Shown: piece by piece, positions 1-5,246 of the stretch | Layout of the letters: the number at the start of each line of letters is the position of its first letter | Position numbering within the stretch: position 1 is the first letter of the stretch | Assembly: GCA_029212425.1 (NCBI GenBank) | Contig: JARGNC010000159.1 | Span: forward strand, 1 to 5,513 | Length of the DNA: 5,513 bases | Direction: 5' to 3' | From: Phycisphaerales bacterium | GTDB lineage: Bacteria; Planctomycetota; Phycisphaerae; Phycisphaerales; UBA1924 | Notes under the pieces: model-generated | The model's input: only the letters and a program-made list of their open reading frames with translations | Told to the model about the DNA's origin: nothing | The model's database searches: none | Program-made: the position numbers and the translations under genes

Positions 1-1
1 C

Positions 2-2473
2 GTCCTGCTGATCGCGTTCCTCGCGATCATGTACGCGATGGGGCTCCAGTCGTCGTTCACCCTGATCGGTGTTCCGGTTGCTGGTCTGTTCTCGGGACTC
101 TGTGGTTGGTTCGGCATGAAGATGGCGACCAATGCTTCGGCCCGTACGACCTGGGCCGCGAAGCAATCGCTCAACGAGGGATTGACTGTTGCGTTCCGCT
201 CGGGTGCGGTCATGGGTCTGAATGTTGTGGGCTTTGCGCTTATCGACATCTCGGCGTGGTTCTTTATCTTCAATCACTTCGAGATCGGTGGTGACATCAC
301 CCAGATCACGACGATCATGCTGTCATTCGGTATGGGTGCATCGACTCAGGCGCTGTTCGCGCGTGTTGGTGGTGGTATCTACACGAAGGCCGCGGATGTG
401 GGTGCGGACCTTGTGGGTAAGGTCGAAGCTGGTATTCCAGAAGATGACGCTCGTAACCCAGCGACGATCGCGGACAATGTCGGTGACAATGTTGGCGATG
501 TTGCGGGTATGGGTGCTGACCTTTACGAGTCGTACTACGGCTCGATCCTCGCTACCATGGCACTCGGTGCTGCTGCAGCGATGACACTCGCGAATGGCGA
601 TGCGGCTGCTGCATTCGGACTCAAGCTTGCTGTGACTCCGATGGCACTCGCTGGTCTGGGCATCTTCTGCTCGATCCTGGGTGTCTTTACCGTGAAGGCG
701 AAAGAGAACGCGAGCTTTGCTCAGCTTCTCAAGGGTCTCCACAAGGGTGTGTATGTTGCTTCGGCTCTCATCGTCCTTGGCGCGTTTGGTTTGCTCTGGT
801 ACATCCTCAAGGATGCAACTGAACTCGAAGGCATCACCACTTGGTGGGGTCTTGGTCTTTCGATCTGCTCGGGTCTGATCTCGGGTCTTGTGATCGCTCA
901 CGCGACTGAGTACTACACCTCGTACGAGCATGCACCGACACGGCGCATTGCTGAGCAGGCACTCACTGGTCCTGCGACTGTCATCATTGCTGGTATTGCT
1001 GAAGGCATGAAGTCCACTTGGGCTTCGCTCCTCACTGTTGTTGTTGCGATCATCGCGGCGTTCTCGTTCGCGGGCGGCGGCGACTCATTCCTCATGGGTC
1101 TCTACGGCGTCGGTATCGCGGCGGTTGGTATGCTCTCGACACTTGGTATCACGCTTGCAACCGATGCGTACGGTCCGATCGCGGACAACGCTGGTGGTAA
1201 CGCTGAGATGACTGGTCAGCCTCCGATCGTTCGTGAGCGGACTGACATGCTCGACTCGCTCGGGAACACCACCGCGGCGACTGGTAAGGGCTTTGCGATT
1301 GGTTCAGCGGCGTTGACCGCGATGGCGCTGTTCGCGGCGTACATCCAGATCGTTCAGGTTCAGATCGGTACGCAAGCAGAATCGTTCTTTGACAATGGTT
1401 CGTATGTCGCACCAGCTGGTGCGGATGCGGGCTTCGCGGTATACCAAGGGCACGGCAAGTTTGCTGTCGCGACTGGTATGGGCGAAGAGGTCGAAGTTGA
1501 CGGCGGTATGCTTCTCGATGTCCGTATGGACAATGGCTCACACGGCGTCAAGCTTCACGATGTCGAAGCTGGAGCGATCTTCCCTCTGACTGGCAACTAC
1601 GACGCTCGTTACGCGATCGCTGGTGAAGGCTGGACCGCGACACTCGCTTCGTCCGAACGCGGGATGATCAAAGATGTTCTTAGCTTCTACAACGTGACCC
1701 TTGCGAACCCGAAGCTGCTTGGTGGTATCTTCATCGGTGTGCTTCTTGCGTTCCTGTTCTGTGCTTTGACCATGAACGCTGTGGGCCGTGCGGCTTACGC
1801 GATGATGGGCGAGTGCCGTCGTCAGTTCGGATTTATCCGTCAGGCGCTTCGGAACCAGGGCATGTCGGAAGCTGACCTTGCTGATCCGGACAACTGGCCT
1901 ATGAAGGGTGTGGATCTTGATGGTCATCACTACCCTGACTACGCGGAGTGTGTTTCGATCTCGACTTCCAGTGCTCAGAAAGAAATGGTTATCCCATCGG
2001 TCCTTGCAATCTTGGTCCCGATCGGTGTTGGTCTGACTCTTTCGGTCGCTGGTGTGATGGGTATGCTCGTCGGTGGTTTGACCTCGGGCTTCGCTCTTGC
2101 GGTGTTCATGGCAAACGCTGGTGGTGCTTGGGACAACGCGAAGAAGTTGCTCGAGTCCTACGGCGCAACCACTGCTGACGAGATGGTTGCTGGCACTGGC
2201 AACTCGACCAAGGTGCCTGCGACTGTTCGCGATGCGATCATGGCTCGTGCGAAGGACTTTGTTGCTGCCGGGAACGGTAGCGAGATCGTCTACGGCAAGG
2301 GTTCAGAAGATCACAAGGCGACTGTTGTTGGTGATACTGTTGGTGATCCGTTCAAGGACACCTCGGGTCCTGCACTGAACATCTTGATCAAGCTGATCTC
2401 GATCGTTTCGGTTGTGTTCGCTGGTCTGATCGTTGCGTACGGCGATGTGCTCAGCGGTATCCTCGGAATCTGA
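2..2473 (+). CDS. hppA: Membrane-bound ion-translocating pyrophosphatase, 5'-truncated by the window edge
   Basis: This integral membrane enzyme hydrolyses pyrophosphate to two phosphates and uses the energy to pump Na+ and/or H+ out of the cytoplasm. The frame is open to the left edge, so the real start lies upstream; the ATG at 29 falls inside the first membrane segment and is not the start. Family signatures seen: DVGADLVGKVE followed by NVGDNVGD (about 395-510), DAYGPIADNAGGNAEM (about 1163-1210), NAGGAWDNAKK (about 2114-2146) and GDTVGDPFKDTSGP (about 2333-2374). Their Asp and Lys residues bind Mg-pyrophosphate. Ala at 1274-1276 and Gly at 1283-1285 are the residues typical of the K+-dependent subfamily. 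A Glu at 527-529, three residues after the conserved Asp, matches the gate position of Na+-pumping members. At 814 or more residues it is long for the family (about 700 is usual), because of insertions near 1366-1700 and 2150-2305. Family certain; ion specificity inferred. Confidence 0.97.
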   Translation, partial: VLLIAFLAIMYAMGLQSSFTLIGVPVAGLFSGLCGWFGMKMATNASARTTWAAKQSLNEGLTVAFRSGAVMGLNVVGFALIDISAWFFIFNHFEIGGDITQITTIMLSFGMGASTQALFARVGGGIYTKAADVGADLVGKVEAGIPEDDARNPATIADNVGDNVGDVAGMGADLYESYYGSILATMALGAAAAMTLANGDAAAAFGLKLAVTPMALAGLGIFCSILGVFTVKAKENASFAQLLKGLHKGVYVASALIVLGAFGLLWYILKDATELEGITTWWGLGLSICSGLISGLVIAHATEYYTSYEHAPTRRIAEQALTGPATVIIAGIAEGMKSTWASLLTVVVAIIAAFSFAGGGDSFLMGLYGVGIAAVGMLSTLGITLATDAYGPIADNAGGNAEMTGQPPIVRERTDMLDSLGNTTAATGKGFAIGSAALTAMALFAAYIQIVQVQIGTQAESFFDNGSYVAPAGADAGFAVYQGHGKFAVATGMGEEVEVDGGMLLDVRMDNGSHGVKLHDVEAGAIFPLTGNYDARYAIAGEGWTATLASSERGMIKDVLSFYNVTLANPKLLGGIFIGVLLAFLFCALTMNAVGRAAYAMMGECRRQFGFIRQALRNQGMSEADLADPDNWPMKGVDLDGHHYPDYAECVSISTSSAQKEMVIPSVLAILVPIGVGLTLSVAGVMGMLVGGLTSGFALAVFMANAGGAWDNAKKLLESYGATTADEMVAGTGNSTKVPATVRDAIMARAKDFVAAGNGSEIVYGKGSEDHKATVVGDTVGDPFKDTSGPALNILIKLISIVSVVFAGLIVAYGDVLSGILGI

Positions 2474-2498
2474 TTCTGTTGGATTGATTTGTACTTTG

Positions 2499-2528
2499 AA
2501 CCCCGGCGTTTCGGCGTCGGGGTTTTTT
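2499..2528 (+). terminator. Rho-independent terminator of hppA
   Basis: A 10-bp stem (AACCCCGGCG pairing with CGTCGGGGTT, one G-U pair) closes a 6-nt loop and runs into six T residues at 2523-2528. It begins 25 bases after the hppA stop codon. On the opposite strand the hairpin has no T tract, so it should act only on plus-strand transcripts. Confidence 0.9.
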
Positions 2529-2547
2529 CATGCGCGGTTGGTTTTGT

Positions 2548-2583
2548 AAAACGAAAATGGCCACCCCCAGTTGGGAGGTGGCC
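2548..2583 (-). terminator. Rho-independent terminator on the minus strand, facing hppA
   Basis: Read on the minus strand, GGCCACCTCC pairs with GGGGGTGGCC (10 bp, one G-U) around the loop CAACT at 2583-2559. ATTTTCGTTTT follows at once. On the plus strand the hairpin is followed by GTAGG and has no T tract, so the orientation is clear. It implies that a minus-strand transcript ends here, although the last protein gene on that strand stops more than 400 bases upstream, at 3005. Confidence 0.75.
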
Positions 2584-2590
2584 GTAGGAT

Positions 2591-2615
2591 GCTGACTGTT
2601 TGTCAGCGATTTTTT
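2591..2615 (+). terminator. Possible backup plus-strand terminator
   Basis: GCTGAC pairs with GTCAGC around a 5-nt loop (2591-2607), then GA and six T residues at 2610-2615. The stem is only 6 bp, but the shape fits a second terminator catching readthrough from hppA, about 90 bases after the first. It could instead be just a hairpin in the minus-strand RNA that spans this area. Confidence 0.5.
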
Positions 2616-2701
2616 CTGCATGGACTACGCCGGAGCATCAATGTTCTCCGTCGAGCATGTGCTCATCAGAGGCGTAGCCCCTTGGTACAGACTGAATCGT
2701 T

Positions 2702-2719
2702 CACTGAATCACCTCCTTT
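2702..2719 (-). promoter_or_regulatory. Very strong Shine-Dalgarno-like element followed by GTG
   Basis: On the minus strand AAAGGAGGTGAT (2719-2708) is complementary over 12 nt to the usual bacterial 16S rRNA 3' end, and a GTG follows 4 nt later (2704). The reading frame from that GTG has only 12 codons before TGA at 2668-2666. Such a strong ribosome-binding sequence in front of almost nothing suggests a leader peptide, a ribosome-binding regulatory RNA, or chance. Confidence 0.35.
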
Positions 2720-2950
2720 GAGTACATGGTTTGTCCTAGCCGTCGCGGATCAGTTGGCCGCCGCTGGGTTTCTATTCCCCGTGCCGTCGCTCGGGGCTCA
2801 TCGCCCGACCTCGTCCTGAGATCGGTCGTCGTGGTGCTCTCCGGATTCACTCGATGCTTTTGGCAGGAGCGGCGCCCGGCGGGCAATCACGATTGATCTA
2901 TCTTGGAGTATTTTCGGCGAAAGTGCAAATATGGATGCAGTGAAAACCAG

Positions 2951-2971
2951 ATCACGGCTGAAAACCGCGAT
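2951..2971 (-). terminator. Weak hairpin, possible terminator after the small acidic gene
   Basis: Read on the minus strand, ATCGCGG pairs with CCGTGAT around a 7-nt loop, with one G-U pair, 34 bases after the stop of the small gene at 3005. The tail is CTGGTTTTC, with only four T residues and not adjacent to the stem. If it terminates at all it is probably leaky, which would let the znu transcript continue into the structured region below. Confidence 0.25.
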
Positions 2972-3004
2972 GGGATGGTCATAAAAGGGGTTGTTGATTG
3001 TGGA

Positions 3005-3190
3005 TTAGTCTTCGAACTCGTCGAAGGCGCCGCGTTTTTCCTGGTCGTCGATGTACTCTTGGAAGTCACCCATCTTGTAGGAGACGAAGCAGAAGACATG
3101 GTGGAGGGTGAGCCATTCGATGTCGGACTTGTCTTCGTCGAGGTCTTTGCGGATGGTGTTGAGTTCAGCGAGGAGGGTTTCGGCTTTCAT
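3005..3190 (-). CDS. Small acidic protein of unknown function, last gene of the znu operon
   Basis: This is a 61-residue protein that I do not recognise. It starts at ATG 3190, with GGAG about 9 nt upstream, only 15 nt after the znuB stop, so it is almost certainly co-transcribed with znuCB. It has 17 Asp/Glu against 7 Lys/Arg and ends in an acidic run (DEFED). It has no signal peptide or membrane segment. Residues 1-28 look helical and charged (KAETLLAELNTIRKDLDED). The centre carries a more hydrophobic patch, LHHVFCFVSY, with two His and one Cys that could in principle bind metal. The protein-like composition, good start site and tight operon spacing argue that it is real. Any link to metal uptake rests on position alone. 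Confidence 0.7.
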   Translation of the reverse strand: MKAETLLAELNTIRKDLDEDKSDIEWLTLHHVFCFVSYKMGDFQEYIDDQEKRGAFDEFED

Positions 3191-3205
3191 ATTCGTAAGC
3201 TCCGT

Positions 3206-4072
3206 TCAGGATCGGATAGCGATGGTTTTGATGATCAAAGTGATCAGGTACACGATGCTCTGGGTGAGCACGATGGCGGGACCAATTGGGAGGTCGGCCT
3301 GGAATCCGATGAGCATCCCAAGCGCGGCTCCAACGGTTGCGATCAGGATCGCGCTGATGAACGCGGGTTTGAGTTTCGCGGTGATGTTGAGTGCTGCGGC
3401 GCCGGGGAGGACGAGCATCGCGGCGGCGAGGACGACCCCTGCGATTTGCATGGACATCACGATCGCGATGGCGAGGGTTGAAAGGAAGATGTTGGTGAGT
3501 CGGTTGGAGTTGTGGCCGTAGGCGTCGATGACGGGTTCGTCGAAGGCCCAGAAGATGAGCTTCCTGCGGAGTAACCAAGTGATCGCGAGGAGTGCGATGG
3601 AGACGGCGATCGCGATGGATGCTTTGGTCCAGTCGGTGTTGAGGATGTTCCCGAAGAGGATTTCTTCGATGATGTGGTGTTCGTCTTCGTGACCATGTGC
3701 GGCGTGGCCGTGGTCGTCGTGGTCGTGACGGGATTCGGCGATGGTGAAGAGGACGAATCCGAGCGCCATGGACGCGGAGAGGACAACCCCGATCGCGGTG
3801 TCGGTGCGTCCTTTGTGTGAGCGTGAGAGGGCGGCGATCCAGAGTGCTGCGAGAATGGAGAACGCGACGACGATCGAGAGTTGACCGATCGCGCCTGGGG
3901 TGGAGGCGCCGTTGACTCCGAGGATGAGGGCGATGCCAACCCCTCCGAACGCGGCGTGTGAGATCCCTTGTCCGATGAACGCGAGGCGTTTGAGGACGAC
4001 GAAGATGCTGAGCGCACCACCCATGATCGAGATGACGAGGGCGGCGATGATTGCGGGGGCGAGTTGGTTCAT
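3206..4072 (-). CDS. znuB: ABC-3 family metal-ion permease, ZnuB-like
   Basis: This is the membrane-spanning subunit of a divalent-metal ABC importer (zinc most likely; manganese or iron possible) that passes metal from a periplasmic binding protein into the cytoplasm. At 288 residues it has the normal family length. It is hydrophobic throughout, with about eight membrane segments. Family features include the early stretch LKRLAFIGQGISHAAFGGVGIAL (about residues 28-50, split here only by my reading) and the C-terminal half with IAGVVLAAAMLVLPGAAA (about 210-227), the usual ABC-3 core. Residues 114-133 form a loop with eight His among Asp and Glu, typical of zinc-transporter loops. Its ATG overlaps the znuC stop as ATGA, so translation is coupled; the G-rich GGGGGTGA just upstream may serve as ribosome-binding site. 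The substrate-binding subunit is not in the window. Confidence 0.9.
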   Translation of the reverse strand: MNQLAPAIIAALVISIMGGALSIFVVLKRLAFIGQGISHAAFGGVGIALILGVNGASTPGAIGQLSIVVAFSILAALWIAALSRSHKGRTDTAIGVVLSASMALGFVLFTIAESRHDHDDHGHAAHGHEDEHHIIEEILFGNILNTDWTKASIAIAVSIALLAITWLLRRKLIFWAFDEPVIDAYGHNSNRLTNIFLSTLAIAIVMSMQIAGVVLAAAMLVLPGAAALNITAKLKPAFISAILIATVGAALGMLIGFQADLPIGPAIVLTQSIVYLITLIIKTIAIRS

Positions 4073-4959
4073 GCGTCACCCCCACTGCTGTTTGGTTGAT
4101 CTGATTGGCTAGAACATCCGCAGTCGTGCTGGTGTTGATGGGCGTGGTCTGGGTCGTCGCAGTCGTCTGCGAGGTGGGCGTCGATATGGATGTCTCCAAA
4201 AACGCCGGCGACATCGTGGGCGAAGACTTGGGCGAGGACTGCTGGGGTGAGTCCTTCGGGGGTGTCGTGGAAGTGGAGTGTTCTCGACAAGCACGCGACG
4301 CGGTCGGCGACGGCGGCGATCGCTCGCATGTCGTGGGAGACGACGACGACGGTGAGGTCGAGTTCTTTGTGGAGTGTGTCGATGAGCTTCCCGAATCGTT
4401 GCTGTCCCGCGATGTCGACGCCGACTGTGGGTTCGTCGAGGACGAGAAGCTTTGGATTTCCTGCGATGGCGCGTGCGATCATGACGCGCTGGAGCTGACC
4501 TCCGGAGAGCGAACCGATGGGGCGGTCGATGAGGTCGGTGAGCTCGACGAGTTTGATTGCGTGATCGATCGCGGCGTGGTCTTGAGCGGAGAGTTTCTGC
4601 CACGGCTTGAGTCGGCTTGAGCGGATGAGTGCGATGGTCTGGTGGACGCTGATGGGCCAATCTCGATCGGCTTCGATGCGCTGAGGGAGGTATCCGATGA
4701 GTCCCTTGCGGCGGGCTTGGGCTGGGGTGTGACCAAAGACGCGGATGGTGCCTGCGGTGGGCTTGAGGATGCCGAGGATGAGTTTGATGAGCGTGGACTT
4801 TCCACCGCCATTTGGACCCAGGATTCCGAGCTTGGTGTGCTGGGGGATTGAGAAGTGGACATCGTTGATCGCGGGGGTCGAAGCGGTGCCGATCCCTGCC
4901 GATGGATAGGTGTAGGAGACATGGTCGATTTCGACGGCTGGTTGCTCGGCGGGGGGCAT
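4069..4959 (-). CDS. znuC: ABC transporter ATP-binding protein for metal import, ZnuC-like
   Basis: This cytoplasmic ATPase powers the ZnuB permease. The complete ABC set is visible in its 296 residues: Walker A GPNGGGKST (48-56), Q-loop YLPQR (Gln 93), signature LSGGQ (151-155), Walker B LLVLDEP (171-177) with catalytic Glu 176, and the switch His 209 in VVSHD. The sequence after the fold, FAHDVAGVFGDIH, is typical of zinc/manganese importers. Residues 258-282 form an extra tail rich in metal ligands (six His, three Cys, many Asp), which could sense or buffer metal. The start at ATG 4959 fits the domain boundary. No Shine-Dalgarno sequence precedes it; instead a -10-like box ends 5 nt upstream. 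Zinc versus manganese cannot be decided from the sequence, and the gene symbol rests on family resemblance. Confidence 0.92.
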   Translation of the reverse strand: MPPAEQPAVEIDHVSYTYPSAGIGTASTPAINDVHFSIPQHTKLGILGPNGGGKSTLIKLILGILKPTAGTIRVFGHTPAQARRKGLIGYLPQRIEADRDWPISVHQTIALIRSSRLKPWQKLSAQDHAAIDHAIKLVELTDLIDRPIGSLSGGQLQRVMIARAIAGNPKLLVLDEPTVGVDIAGQQRFGKLIDTLHKELDLTVVVVSHDMRAIAAVADRVACLSRTLHFHDTPEGLTPAVLAQVFAHDVAGVFGDIHIDAHLADDCDDPDHAHQHQHDCGCSSQSDQPNSSGGDA

Positions 4960-4964
4960 TGCGG

Positions 4965-4993
4965 ATTATTGAGATCCGTTTGGAGAGAAACAA
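4965..4993 (-). promoter_or_regulatory. Putative promoter of znuC, placed for a leaderless transcript
   Basis: On the minus strand TTGTTT (4993-4988) and AATAAT (4970-4965) are separated by exactly 17 bases, and the -10 box matches TATAAT at five of six positions. Only CCGCA lies between the -10 box and the znuC ATG at 4959, so the predicted first transcribed base is about the A of the start codon. The -35 box matches TTGACA only at its first three bases. A short inverted repeat, CGGAT...ATCCG (4978-4962), covers the -10 box and could be an operator for a metal repressor such as Zur, but it matches no consensus I know. Confidence 0.55.
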
Positions 4994-5051
4994 GCGTTGG
5001 GACACGATGCGAGTCCGATTCATGAACTCGTTGTGTTTGGTTTGGTCTTGT

Positions 5052-5246
5052 TTATGCGTCTTTGTTTGTCAGATTGCTTGTTTCGCTTTGACGATCTGGT
5101 GGGGTTTCGTCATCGTCGAACACGGCACGCAGGGCGGGGGTGTCCAGATCATCGAACTGGCCTTTTTTGGCGGCGATGATGAACGCGCCGACGCCGAGGG
5201 CGGCGAGCAGGAGTGCGGCGGGGATCATGAGGTAGATCACGGACAT
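5052..5246 (-). CDS. ccoS: cbb3-type cytochrome oxidase assembly protein CcoS
   Basis: This small membrane protein is needed to mature cbb3 cytochrome c oxidase; in other bacteria its loss gives an oxidase lacking cofactors. The 64 residues match the family in length and layout. The N-terminus MSVIYLMIPAALLLAALG begins one membrane helix (about residues 4-26). It is followed by the hallmark motif GQFDDLDTPALRAVFDDD (29-46) and a variable polar tail. The start at ATG 5246 is supported by AGGAG 8 nt upstream (5259-5255) and by the one-base TGATG overlap with the ccoI stop, which indicates translational coupling. Longer upstream readings in the same frame are Arg-rich translations of ccoI DNA and not real. 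Identity is secure from the motif and the ccoI neighbour. Confidence 0.94.
   Translation of the reverse strand: MSVIYLMIPAALLLAALGVGAFIIAAKKGQFDDLDTPALRAVFDDDETPPDRQSETSNLTNKDA

Larger units (their letters stand above)
2548..2890 (-). ncRNA. Candidate structured RNA or long structured 3' UTR, family not recognised
   Basis: This stretch has no convincing protein gene, but read on the minus strand it contains several helices and ends in a good terminator. A long-range helix pairs 2877-2868 (GGGCGCCGCT) with 2765-2756 (AGCGGCGGCC), with one mismatch. Inside it are a hairpin at 2825-2805 (8 bp, 5-nt loop) and another at 2796-2777 (5 bp, 10-nt loop). Downstream, 2680-2671 (GGGCTACGCC) pairs with 2631-2622 (GGCGTAGTCC) over 10 bp, enclosing two short hairpins as a three-way junction. 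A 6-bp hairpin at 2607-2591 and the terminator follow. I looked for RNase P RNA, tmRNA, SRP RNA, 6S RNA and common riboswitch signatures and found none. The 5' end is unknown and I see no convincing promoter; the RNA could be the tail of the znu operon transcript. In GC-rich DNA some helices arise by chance. Confidence 0.35.

Noticed and set aside
2640..2672. CTGATGAG on the minus strand, resembling the hammerhead ribozyme core.
   Set aside because: The following GAAA and the cleavage-site triplet are missing; after the short stem the sequence is GACGG, so the catalytic core cannot form.
2700..2725. Plus-strand TGAATCACCTCCTTT, similar to the 3' end of 16S rRNA.
   Set aside because: The conserved helix that precedes this end in 16S rRNA is absent. 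It is better read as a Shine-Dalgarno sequence on the minus strand.
2607..2727. Reading MYSKEVIQ through in-frame TGA codons gives protein-like sequence (TIQSVPRGYASDEHMLDGEH), hinting at selenocysteine or recoding.
   Set aside because: A second TGA follows soon, no selenoprotein motif is visible, and TGA is the normal stop of hppA, znuC, znuB and ccoI here.
2571..2819. 82-codon plus-strand frame in the intergenic region.
   Set aside because: It begins inside the minus-strand terminator hairpin, has no ribosome-binding site, and shows an Arg/Leu/Pro/Ser-rich chance composition.
2701..2886. 61-codon minus-strand frame starting at TTG 2886.
   Set aside because: It is rich in Arg, Thr and Pro with no recognisable motif and no good ribosome-binding site, and it overlaps the predicted RNA helices.
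2895..2928. TTGCAC (2928-2923) as a -35 box for the candidate RNA on the minus strand.
   Set aside because: No acceptable -10 hexamer lies at 16-18 bp; the best nearby candidate (TAGATC) is at 22 bp and matches only half the consensus.
3165..5023. Long minus-strand frames (3165-4214 and 4109-5023) of 300 or more codons.
   Set aside because: They are Arg/His/Pro-rich out-of-frame readings of znuB and znuC, which account for the DNA with full family motifs.
5010..5030. Inverted repeat CGAGT...ACTCG after ccoS as a possible terminator.
   Set aside because: The stem is 5 bp with an 11-nt loop, and no T tract follows on the minus strand.
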